Shown: positions 7,667 to 13,629, counted from the first letter of the stretch. The stretch is 14,043 bases of DNA from Desulfuromonadaceae bacterium (GCA_003250235.1 QKGY01000057.1:1-14043), one strand, 5' to 3'. A program made the numbers and translations. The notes: generated by a model from the sequence alone, not told the origin.

Positions 7667-8473
7667 ATGGACAAGCACTTCCTGAGCCCGGCCGAAACCA
7701 CCCAGGCGATCACCGACAACGGCCGTCGGCTACTGACCCAACCTCTGTCGCGCACCGTGGTCTTAAGCCTGCTGGCGGGATTTTATATCGCCTTCGGCGC
7801 GGAACTGGCCACGGTGGTCACCCAGGATGCCGGCAAATTCCTCGGTATCGGCGTCAGCCGCCTGCTCGGTGGCAGCGTCTTTTCCCTCGGGCTGATGCTG
7901 GTGGTGATCTGCGGAGCGGAGCTTTTTACCGGCAACAGCCTGCTGGTCAAGGCTGGACTGCAGAAGGAGGTCTCCTGGGGGAAGATTGCCGAGAACTGGA
8001 GCGTGGTGATCTTAGGAAATCTGGTCGGCTCGCTCTTCTTTGCCTGGTTGATGTTCCACTCGGAGCTTTGGCGCAGCGGCAATGTTGCCGAGCACGCGGT
8101 GAACATTGCCGTAGCCAAGACCGACTTAAGTTTCGGCGTCGCCCTGGTGCGCGGCATCCTCTGCAACTGGCTGGTGTGTCTGGCGGTGTTCATGGCCACT
8201 GCGGCCCGCGACGTCGCCGGCAAGATGCTGGCCTGCTTCGCACCGATCATGGCGTTCGTTGCCAGCGGCTTCGAGCATTCGGTGGCCAACATGTACTTCA
8301 TCCCCACCGGGCTGCTGCTCAAGAGCGAACTTGGATTGACCGCTGACAAACTAAGCTGGGGGAGTTTTTTCGTTGGCAACCTGATTCCGGTGACGCTCGG
8401 CAACATTATCGGCGGTGTCGTCTTCGTCGCCTTCACCTACTGGTACGTGCACTTGAAAGGGACCGGGAAGTAA
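7667..8473 (+). CDS. Formate/nitrite transporter (FNT) family anion channel
   Basis: The 268-residue inner-membrane protein fits the FNT family: pentameric channels for formate, nitrite, hydrosulfide and related small anions. Six hydrophobic segments are readable (about 30-50, 62-84, 108-130, 153-178, 186-203, 232-258). Family signatures are GAELFTGNSLL (83-93) and GFEHSVANMYFIP (201-213), with the central-pore histidine H204 intact. The start ATG abuts the TAA of the aminotransferase gene, with no good independent Shine-Dalgarno, indicating translational coupling. FocA, NirC and HSC subtypes cannot be told apart confidently from these motifs. No pyruvate formate-lyase, nitrite reductase or sulfite reductase gene is nearby to decide it. 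No clear terminator follows. Confidence 0.92.
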   Translation: MDKHFLSPAETTQAITDNGRRLLTQPLSRTVVLSLLAGFYIAFGAELATVVTQDAGKFLGIGVSRLLGGSVFSLGLMLVVICGAELFTGNSLLVKAGLQKEVSWGKIAENWSVVILGNLVGSLFFAWLMFHSELWRSGNVAEHAVNIAVAKTDLSFGVALVRGILCNWLVCLAVFMATAARDVAGKMLACFAPIMAFVASGFEHSVANMYFIPTGLLLKSELGLTADKLSWGSFFVGNLIPVTLGNIIGGVVFVAFTYWYVHLKGTGK

Positions 8474-8601
8474 GTGAAGTCCGCTCATGGACGGCAGACC
8501 TCTTTTGTATCCTCACCCCATCCATCTCGTGTCGAAGGAGAATTTTGGTCGCCGCCCGCCATAAGCTTTTATTGACGAATGAACGAACCGCGCAAATCCC
8601 C

Positions 8602-8629
8602 TTGACATCAGTGATCACCCTATTGTAAA
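8602..8629 (+). promoter_or_regulatory. Sigma-70 promoter of the PxxKW gene
   Basis: A perfect TTGACA (8602-8607) with a 16-base spacer precedes TGTAAA (8624-8629). An alternative -10 starts at 8626. The spacer contains the palindrome GTGATCAC (8611-8618), a possible regulator half-site pair. The predicted leader is about 55 bases. Confidence 0.6.
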
Positions 8630-8689
8630 AATATTTGTTCAACTACCGAATTTATCCGTCATTCAGCGGGACGCAAAGGAGTCAGAGTC

Positions 8690-8980
8690 ATGCAGTGTCA
8701 AACAGTTCTTCCCGGTACCGAGTGTACCTTCTGGAGCAAAAGCGGTTGCATCTTTGAAGGCGGTAGCTGCCAATTGATCGAGGCCGACTGTGAAGGCTGC
8801 GAGCGCATCGTCACCGGCACCATCGGCCAGGTCTGTTCAGTCGCCCCGTCACCAAGCCACAAGTGGTCGGTCGGCATCTGCAACTTCGCCACCCACCGCC
8901 GCGTCGAGATCAAAACCGAAGACCTCAAGATCAACCCGCTCAAGGCCTCCAAGAAAGCCGCCGGCGGCAAAAAGAAATAA
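8690..8980 (+). CDS. PxxKW family cysteine-rich small protein
   Basis: The 96-residue protein carries the diagnostic PSHKW (55-59) and eight cysteines (3, 12, 20, 27, 34, 37, 49, 64), including a CEGC pair at 34-37. It ends in a very basic tail, KASKKAAGGKKK. I recognise it as the PxxKW cysteine-rich family known from anaerobic deltaproteobacteria. To my knowledge its function is not established. The cysteine pattern suggests metal or iron-sulfur binding, and the tail may contact nucleic acid or an acidic partner (both inference). There is no signal peptide, so it is probably cytoplasmic. AAGGAG (8676-8681) precedes ATG 8690 by 8 bases. It has its own promoter and a strong terminator, so it is monocistronic. 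Confidence 0.87.
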   Translation: MQCQTVLPGTECTFWSKSGCIFEGGSCQLIEADCEGCERIVTGTIGQVCSVAPSPSHKWSVGICNFATHRRVEIKTEDLKINPLKASKKAAGGKKK

Positions 8981-9003
8981 CCCATACCTTCCTTGCAGTC
9001 GAC

Positions 9004-9037
9004 AAAGGCCGGTGTCAGATGACACCGGCCTTTTTTT
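9004..9037 (+). terminator. Strong Rho-independent terminator after the PxxKW gene
   Basis: AAAGGCCGGTGTC, loop AGAT and GACACCGGCCTTT form a perfect 13-pair stem, with a run of seven T at 9031-9037. It lies 23 bases after the stop codon. In reverse it is followed by only three T, so it may also weakly stop transcripts from the right. Confidence 0.95.
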
Positions 9038-9054
9038 CATTTGTACCCGTTGAC

Positions 9055-9174
9055 TCACGGAATCGGCGATACATTTAAAAAGAAACCGGGGCTGCATTGT
9101 GTGATCAGCAGAAAGCCAAGCACCGCGGCACAGAAGACGACCAGCCCGCCCAAATCAGCCCGATCGAACATCAT
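9055..9174 (-). CDS. Candidate 39-residue single-pass membrane protein
   Basis: A small frame starts at tandem ATG codons (9174 and 9171) with GAGG 4 to 7 bases upstream, and ends at TGA 9055. The product starts MMFDRADLGG, continues with the membrane helix LVVFCAAVLGFLLITQC (11-27) and ends in the short tail SPGFFLNVSPIP. This is the layout of a bacterial small membrane protein, with an acidic/polar N-terminus and one helix. It stands alone between convergent features and shares strand with the lipoprotein gene upstream; the terminator at 9004-9037 could also serve it. The family is not recognised. The helix, the ribosome binding site and the tandem ATG support it; short length is the main doubt. 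Confidence 0.55.
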   Translation of the reverse strand: MMFDRADLGGLVVFCAAVLGFLLITQCSPGFFLNVSPIP

Positions 9175-9391
9175 TCCGCCTCTTTTTTCTGGCACACGTC
9201 TGGTTCACGCTCCAACACCAGAACCCTCTCAAGAAATATGTCAGGCAGCAAAATTCATGCGCCTTCCGCACGAGACAAAAATGCCCCCTGCACCGGAGAA
9301 CAGAGGGGAAAAGCCATCCGTGTGAGAGCGTAGGATGGGATACAATCCAACGTTAACGCATAAATACACGCTATCAACAAGTGGCTCGGCT

Positions 9392-9712
9392 TCATCCGCC
9401 ATTGGAGATGAAGGTGACGTAACCGTAGCGATCGGTTGATATTAGGAAGTTTGTTGGGATCGTTTCGTATTTCGGGTTGTAGAGCAGAAACCACAGCCGT
9501 TTGCCGCTGTAAAAGCCCTCCTCCGTGCTCACCGGTGGGCCCAGAATCTTGATGACTTCGCTTTCGTGCATACCAATCTTCAGACGGCTTGTTTCGGAGA
9601 TATGCGTCAGGCTTCGCGGATCGGTATATTGACTGTCTGCAGGTTGTGGTGCCTTTGCCGAACATCCGGCCAACAGAACCATCATGACGACCAACATCAA
9701 CCAGCTTTTCAT
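9392..9712 (-). CDS. Small lipoprotein with SmpA/OmlA (BamE)-like domain
   Basis: The 106-residue protein begins MKSWLMLVVMMVLLAGCSAK, a lipoprotein signal peptide with lipobox LAGC and lipidated Cys17. ATG 9712 is preferred over the upstream start at 9763 because it begins the signal peptide and has AAGGAG 7 bases upstream. The mature part has LKIGMHESEVIKILGPP (44-60), the typical BamE/SmpA start (GM...V...LG.P), then LWFLLYN and a strand-rich end. Serine at +2 after the cysteine argues for outer-membrane localisation by the usual rule. BamE-like domains bind other envelope proteins, and most stand-alone copies are not the true Bam subunit. No Bam gene is near, so the specific role is unknown. 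Confidence 0.8.
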   Translation of the reverse strand: MKSWLMLVVMMVLLAGCSAKAPQPADSQYTDPRSLTHISETSRLKIGMHESEVIKILGPPVSTEEGFYSGKRLWFLLYNPKYETIPTNFLISTDRYGYVTFISNGG

Positions 9713-9794
9713 CGAGGACTCCTTGCCAAGTGAGCAGAAATTAAAATGGGGCATTGGCAGCATACCCTGTGCGAATTGGGCCCTAGTAGTTACC

Positions 9795-9820
9795 CGCTTC
9801 GGAAGTTGGGTGCCGAAGCG
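9795..9820. repeat. Inverted repeat downstream of the PAS hybrid kinase
   Basis: CGCTTCGG, a 10-base loop and CCGAAGCG form a perfect 8-pair hairpin between the kinase stop and the lipoprotein start. No T-run follows on either strand, so it is not a classical terminator. It may be an RNA 3' stabiliser or a protein-binding dyad. Confidence 0.5.
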
Positions 9821-9910
9821 CCCTGACCATCAAGAAAAAGGCTTGTCTCACCAAGGTGGGCTGGTTCCTTTCGACCCCAGTTCTCAAGGAGAAGCAGAAA
9901 AACCATAACA

Positions 9911-12220
9911 TCAGCTAAACAGCGAAAGGCAACGCTTCACTTCGTCGAGCAACTCCTGGACCTTCGTCGGCTTGGAAACGTAGCCGTCGAAACCCTTGTT
10001 GAGCACTTCGATGCGATCCTTTGCCATCGCATGGGCGGTCAAGGCGATCACCGGGAGGTGCCCGCCCCCGGCCTTTTCTATCTCCCGGATTTTACCGACG
10101 GTCTCCAGACCGTCCATGACCGGCATCTGCACGTCCATCAGAACCAGATCGTACCTATTGCACTGAATCCTATCCAATGCCTCGGCGCCGTTTGCCGCGA
10201 GATCGACATGATGCCCGCAGCGCTTGAGAACCTCGGCATAAAAATACTGGCTGACCTCATGGTCTTCGACCAGAAGCACCCTTAACGCGGGGCCTGTTGG
10301 TACGGCAGCATTGCCTGAAGAAGTCCCCCACGTGGTCGTTGTTGCCACTGCGTCCACTTCAAAAGGCAGTCGTACATGGAAGGTGCTGCCGACACCTTCA
10401 TTACTATCTACTTTAATCTCGCCTCCCATAATGGCCAGGAGTTTCGTGCAGATGGCCAGACCCAGGCCGGCACCGCCATACTTTCTGGTCGAGGATGGAT
10501 CAATTTGGCTGAACGGCTGAAAAATATCGGAAAGGTCTTCCGGCCGCATCCCGATTCCGGTATCGGCCACATCGAATCGGAGCAACGGCGTGGTCGGGTG
10601 AAAAGCTTCGATGGCCACCGACAGGACAACCTCTCCAGCCTCCGAAAACTTGATGGCGTTCACAGTGAGATTGATCAGAATCTGTTTCAGGCGCAAGGGG
10701 TCGCCCATGAGCTGGTCGGGCACGTCGGCAGAAATTCGAGTTTGAAAGGCAAGACCCTTGGCCTTGGCCGCCGGCTTCTGGCTGTCGGCGATCTCGCTGA
10801 TCAACGCCTTCAGGCTGAACCCTTTACGCTCCAGATACACCTTCCCCGCTTCGATCCTGGCAAGGTCAAGGAGATCATTCACCAGCGCCAGCAAGGTTTC
10901 CGTTGATGAGACAATGGTACCAAGATATCTCTGCTGCTTTTCCGAAAGCGCTGTCCCCAGGAGAAGTTCAGCAAAACCAAGGACGGCGGTGATCGGCGTC
11001 CGCAATTCATGACTCATGTTCGCCAGAAATTCATCCTTGGCACGGCTCATCTTCTCCGCCACGTCGCGGGCTTCTTCCAGTTCATGCTCATACTTCTTCC
11101 GCTTGGAGATATCGACGACAACCCCTCTGAGCCCGACCGGAGCCCCTTCTTTCTTGACAACGTTGGAGTAGACCATCACCGGGAAGGTGGTGCCATCCTT
11201 CCTCAGCGCCGTGTATTCGTGACTTCCCTCCCCTATTCCCCTGTACAGCAGGCTGATGTTCTCGCGGGCCCTGTCGACATCTTCGGGAGCCACCATATCC
11301 AGAACATTCAGTCCGGCGGCCAGGTCCTCTTTGCTGTAACCAAAGAGCCCAATAGCCGCCCGGTTGACAAATGTCAACCTGCCTCCGAAGTCCGTCTCGT
11401 AGACAGATTGTGGCAGCAGCGTGACGATGTCGTTCAGCTTTTCCTCTGAAAGCCTCAGTGCCTCTTCGACCCTTTTGCGCTGAGTCACATCTCGGTCTGC
11501 ACCGCGAAAGCCGATGACGTTACCAACAGCATCGAGCATCGGCTGGGCATTGCTCTCCAGCCAGCGATAGCTTCCATCCTTGTGCCGCCAACGCAGCGTC
11601 CATCCCCACCATCCACGCTTCTCACGAATATAGCCGGGCAGAATCCTGGCCACCTCGCGCTGATCGTCCTCATGTAGGAACTCCGAGTACTTCTTACCTA
11701 TGCACTCATCTGAAGAATATCCCAGAAAATCTCTCACCCTGTCGTTCGAGTAGATGTGATGCCCGGAGAGATCGATTTCCCAGATCCACTCCGTGCTGGT
11801 TTCCAGAATCGCCTTAAGTTCGGCGGCATTTTTGCGCAGAAGCTCGGCGGTTTGCATGCGATCAGTGACGTCGCGGTCGATCCCCCGGTAGCCGCGGAAA
11901 TGACCTTTGCTATCGAAGATCGGGGTTCCGCTCGATTCGATGATAACCTTACTGCCATCCTTGTGAGTGTTGGTGTTGATCAAGCCCTTAAAAGGTAGGT
12001 ACTTTTCCGCGACAGGATCGAAGTGGGCATGGACACGGCGGGCTTCTTCAGCATCCATCAAATCAAAAGCATTGAGCCCAATCAGCTCTTCCGGTTCATA
12101 TCCAAGCAAGTCCCTGATTCGCGGGCTTGCATAGGTAAAATTGGCGTTTTCATCGAACTCCCAGAACCAGTCCTGAGAGTCTTCCACCATTTTTTTGAAG
12201 TTTTGATTTTCTTCGGACAT
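9911..12220 (-). CDS. Soluble hybrid histidine kinase with three PAS domains and a receiver
   Basis: The 769-residue protein has no membrane segment. Order: PAS1 (about 8-118, ending YRGIDRDVTDR), PAS2 (about 130-247, ending FRGADRDVTQRKR), PAS3 (about 258-374, ending LRGVVVDISKRKK), HisKA with NMSHELRTPI (H404), HATPase with NLTVNAIKF, DTGIGM and GGAGLGL, and a receiver with VLLVEDH, LMDVQMPVMDG (D696) and SKP (K750). All phosphotransfer residues are intact. It probably senses an intracellular cue such as redox state, oxygen or a small metabolite through PAS; no cofactor ligand can be assigned. ATG 12220 is chosen because the in-frame upstream starts (12286, 12277) overlap the TATAAT at 12281-12276 that should be the promoter. 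The Shine-Dalgarno is weak. There is no HPt domain and no adjacent DNA-binding regulator; the nearest receiver-only protein is at 12665-13030. Confidence 0.93.
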   Translation of the reverse strand: MSEENQNFKKMVEDSQDWFWEFDENANFTYASPRIRDLLGYEPEELIGLNAFDLMDAEEARRVHAHFDPVAEKYLPFKGLINTNTHKDGSKVIIESSGTPIFDSKGHFRGYRGIDRDVTDRMQTAELLRKNAAELKAILETSTEWIWEIDLSGHHIYSNDRVRDFLGYSSDECIGKKYSEFLHEDDQREVARILPGYIREKRGWWGWTLRWRHKDGSYRWLESNAQPMLDAVGNVIGFRGADRDVTQRKRVEEALRLSEEKLNDIVTLLPQSVYETDFGGRLTFVNRAAIGLFGYSKEDLAAGLNVLDMVAPEDVDRARENISLLYRGIGEGSHEYTALRKDGTTFPVMVYSNVVKKEGAPVGLRGVVVDISKRKKYEHELEEARDVAEKMSRAKDEFLANMSHELRTPITAVLGFAELLLGTALSEKQQRYLGTIVSSTETLLALVNDLLDLARIEAGKVYLERKGFSLKALISEIADSQKPAAKAKGLAFQTRISADVPDQLMGDPLRLKQILINLTVNAIKFSEAGEVVLSVAIEAFHPTTPLLRFDVADTGIGMRPEDLSDIFQPFSQIDPSSTRKYGGAGLGLAICTKLLAIMGGEIKVDSNEGVGSTFHVRLPFEVDAVATTTTWGTSSGNAAVPTGPALRVLLVEDHEVSQYFYAEVLKRCGHHVDLAANGAEALDRIQCNRYDLVLMDVQMPVMDGLETVGKIREIEKAGGGHLPVIALTAHAMAKDRIEVLNKGFDGYVSKPTKVQELLDEVKRCLSLFS

Positions 12221-12275
12221 TGTATTCACACCAACGAAACATGGGATCTTTAAGATAACCACCGACGACCTGTGC

Positions 12276-12281
12276 ATTATA
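12276..12281 (-). promoter_or_regulatory. -10 element (TATAAT) of the PAS hybrid kinase gene
   Basis: A perfect TATAAT in TTGTATATAATGCAC lies 55 bases upstream of ATG 12220 on the minus strand. No strong -35 hexamer is at the standard distance. Its position argues against the longer in-frame start codons. Confidence 0.5.
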
Positions 12282-12664
12282 TACAATTAAAACCATGAAA
12301 GGTAAATTCGCGAACGGCCGTACACTTGGCTTTCACTGTCTACGTGAATGGTGGACAACGACTCAACTTCGACGCCCCCACTCTATCGCCATGCCACACC
12401 TATACGCACAAATATATAGGAGACTCCACCGCAAGGAAGAAACCTGGCAGCCGCGACGAACGTGCGCGCCTAATCGTGTGCACTTTTGTGATGAGCAATA
12501 TGACAGACCGGATTGACACCATCGAAGGGATGCCCGGCAACGAGGTTCGGGGCAAATTCGGCGTAATCGTCGTGCAGATGCCGACGGCGTGGGCGGAGGC
12601 AGCAGAAAATCATAGATGATCAGCACCTTTGCCCAGTGGAGAAGAGGCTTAGTCGATTCAGCTG
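12282..12664. other. Gene-poor intergenic region between PAS kinase and receiver gene
   Basis: About 380 bases contain no gene I can support. Open frames on the + strand (12295-12516 and 12326-12619) and one on the minus strand lack ribosome binding sites and recognisable protein features. The part around 12484-12619 reads somewhat protein-like on the + strand (RGKFGVIVVQMPTAWAEAAE), so a decayed gene remnant is possible. No clear terminator for the receiver gene was found here. Confidence 0.4.
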
Positions 12665-13030
12665 TTAATGGAGAAATCGGTAAACAGTTTTCAAGAGCAT
12701 CGTTAGTCTAAATGGTTTTTGGATATACCAATCAGCCCCGACCTTCTTGCCTAATTCCATATCGTCATTGCTGCTTCTTGCCGTTAGCATAATGACTGGG
12801 ATATGGCAGTTCGACTCATCACTTTTAATGATTTTACAGACCTCAAAACCATCAATGCCTGGCATCATTACATCCAACAAAACCAAATCAGGCTTTGATT
12901 TCGACATATGCGCCAAGGCCTTTTCGCCATCATCTACGCCTGTCACTTCGAAACCTCGCGTAGAGAGCAGCATACATTCCATTCTCAGCAGATCAGGATC
13001 ATCCTCTACAATCAGGACATTTTTATTCAC
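12665..13030 (-). CDS. Stand-alone receiver-domain response regulator (CheY-like)
   Basis: The start is GTG 13030, preceded by AGGGG 7 bases upstream. The resulting 121-residue protein begins MNKNVLIVEDD and is exactly one receiver domain, whereas the upstream ATG at 13078 would add 16 unrelated residues. Acidic pocket E9/D10/D11, phospho-acceptor D53 in LVLLDVMMPGIDGFEV, T83 in MLTARS, and K105 in IQKPF are all present. It has no output domain, so it acts by protein-protein contact, as a CheY-like switch or a phosphate shuttle. The PAS hybrid kinase (9911-12220) is the nearest kinase, on the same strand but about 440 bases downstream and with its own promoter. Pairing with it is only a guess. 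Confidence 0.92.
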   Translation of the reverse strand: MNKNVLIVEDDPDLLRMECMLLSTRGFEVTGVDDGEKALAHMSKSKPDLVLLDVMMPGIDGFEVCKIIKSDESNCHIPVIMLTARSSNDDMELGKKVGADWYIQKPFRLTMLLKTVYRFLH

Positions 13031-13116
13031 GACACATCCCCTAATGAAAGAGTTAATGGTGTGTGAATCACGATCCATATCGTCCCTACCGCAACAAGAA
13101 TGCGGCAGAATTAGTA

Positions 13117-13140
13117 TTTGTCAATAAATGACACGACAAA
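13117..13140. repeat. Nested inverted repeats, possible operator between receiver gene and sRNA candidate
   Basis: TTTGTC and GACAAA (13117-13122, 13135-13140) flank an inner TGTCA/TGACA dyad (13119-13123, 13129-13133). The site lies in the divergent interval upstream of the receiver gene. It includes a TTGACA -35-like hexamer on the minus strand, but no good -10 is paired with it. It could be a transcription-factor site. Confidence 0.35.
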
Positions 13141-13180
13141 AATTTGGAGAATTGAGAGCGCAGGAAACGGGGGGAAGGTC

Positions 13181-13196
13181 TGGCTGTGCCAATGCA
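13181..13196 (+). promoter_or_regulatory. Candidate sigma-54 promoter of the small RNA
   Basis: TGGCTGTGCCAATGCA has GG and GC in the required 12-base register and keeps TGGC and TGCA at the two ends, but mismatches the consensus in the middle (eight of twelve fixed positions agree). The predicted transcript start is about 13207, 3 bases before the first hairpin. The TGGC-tgt-GCCA dyad within it could also be a protein site. Confidence 0.35.
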
Positions 13197-13248
13197 CAAT
13201 TTAAGCTTGCGAGAGCGCCCCGCAATTCGTGCGGCTCTCGACGTTACT

Positions 13249-13302
13249 TCACGGGGCTGGTTTCGATAAGATCACTACAACGAAACGAAAAAGCTTCTTC
13301 AC
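13249..13302 (-). CDS. Possible 17-residue basic/hydrophobic peptide antisense to the sRNA candidate
   Basis: On the minus strand AAGGAGG (13315-13309) lies 6 bases before GTG 13302, opening the frame MKKLFRFVVVILSKPAP. The charged start and hydrophobic core resemble the shortest type I toxins or a truncated signal peptide. No good promoter was found, and the match to a strong ribosome binding site may simply be the complement of the anti-Shine-Dalgarno motif of the + strand RNA. Treat as a hypothesis. Confidence 0.2.
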   Translation of the reverse strand: MKKLFRFVVVILSKPAP

Positions 13303-13322
13303 GAACAACCTCCTTACTTTTG

Positions 13323-13358
13323 GCCCCGCAGACAACCTCCTGCTGCGGGGCATTTTTT
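13323..13358 (+). terminator. Rho-independent terminator with CU-rich loop
   Basis: GCCCCGCAG (13323-13331) pairs perfectly with CTGCGGGGC (13343-13351) around the 11-base loop ACAACCTCCTG, followed by A and six T (13353-13358). No coding gene on the + strand ends shortly before it, so it must end a non-coding transcript. Confidence 0.9.
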
Positions 13359-13401
13359 ATCTTGACCACATAGGTAACTTCGGAGGGGATGGAGGAAGAA
13401 G

Positions 13402-13430
13402 CGGTTAAAAGACTTCGAGTCCACTAACCG
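13402..13430. repeat. Two-part hairpin downstream of the GSU3473-like gene
   Basis: CGGTTA and TAACCG enclose GACT-TCG-AGTC, giving a 6-pair and a 4-pair stem separated by a small AAA/CAC internal loop. On the minus strand it follows the stop of the small gene and is followed by CTTCTTCC, so it may act as a weak terminator for it. Confidence 0.45.
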
Positions 13431-13440
13431 GCGACACAAC

Positions 13441-13629
13441 TTACTGTCGACGTTCTAGACCATAATAACCGTTGGGACTTTGGGCGCGACGTATCGGGTG
13501 AATTCCAACGACGGCCCATCCATTATTACGCTCGAAACATTTTACCCGGTTGTGTTCGAGAAGGCTGGTCAGTCCTTCTGGCGATACGCGAACACAAACG
13601 CCGTCTGTGAGTTCGGCTTTGATTAGCAT
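13441..13629 (-). CDS. Small protein resembling the GSU3473 family
   Basis: The 62-residue protein starts at ATG 13629 with GGGGAGGT ending 5 bases upstream. This decides against the in-frame upstream start at 13659, which would include the ribosome binding site. Visible features are LTDGVCVRVSPEGLTSLLE (7-25), RNNGWAVVGIHPIRR (34-48) and the ending GYYGLERRQ. The pattern of a G-W-V strand, an IRR turn and a terminal Y-x-G-x-ERR motif matches my memory of the short GSU3473-type proteins of Geobacter relatives. Their function is unknown to me. It has no signal peptide or membrane helix. It is monocistronic and convergent with the sRNA candidate, and has a long leader with possible TATTAT/TAAAAT -10 elements near 13700-13715. 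Confidence 0.72.
   Translation of the reverse strand: MLIKAELTDGVCVRVSPEGLTSLLEHNRVKCFERNNGWAVVGIHPIRRAQSPNGYYGLERRQ

Larger units (their letters stand above)
13207..13358 (+). ncRNA. Candidate trans-acting small RNA with duplicated anti-Shine-Dalgarno motif
   Basis: This gene-free segment has the parts of an independent sRNA of about 150 nt. A sigma-54-like promoter lies immediately upstream. A 5' hairpin pairs CGAGAGC (13210-13216) with GCTCTCG (13234-13240) and CGCA with TGCG inside. A second hairpin pairs GTTTCG (13260-13265) with CGAAAC (13281-13286). A single-stranded CU-rich linker and a strong intrinsic terminator follow. ACAACCTCCT occurs twice, in the linker (13305-13314) and in the terminator loop (13332-13341). 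Its CCTCC core is complementary to Shine-Dalgarno sequences, as in known sRNAs with C/U-rich loops (for example RepG, RsaE, LhrC). There is no + strand gene downstream, so it is not a simple leader. A 17-codon frame on the opposite strand is an alternative or additional reading. Confidence 0.5.

Noticed and set aside
7007..7678. 223-residue open frame on the minus strand
   Set aside because: Antisense to the aminotransferase, whose catalytic motifs fix the coding strand.
9764..9910. Possible c-di-GMP (GEMM-type) riboswitch before the lipoprotein gene
   Set aside because: Such switches are common in Geobacter-type genomes, but the conserved core bases and the two-helix layout are not present. 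Only a simple hairpin is seen.
12295..12619. Open frames of 73 and 97 codons on the + strand in the kinase-receiver gap
   Set aside because: They have no ribosome binding site and an unusual mix of residues, and no recognised motif. The second has a slightly protein-like C-terminal part, so a gene remnant is noted as possible but not called.
13088..13107. TTGACA (13124-13119, minus) as -35 of a sigma-70 promoter for the receiver gene
   Set aside because: The hexamers at 16-18 bases spacing (for example ATTCTT) do not resemble a -10, so no complete promoter is called.
13128..13373. 81-codon open frame on the + strand through the sRNA candidate
   Set aside because: It runs through two hairpins and into the terminator stem, has no ribosome binding site and has a non-protein-like composition.
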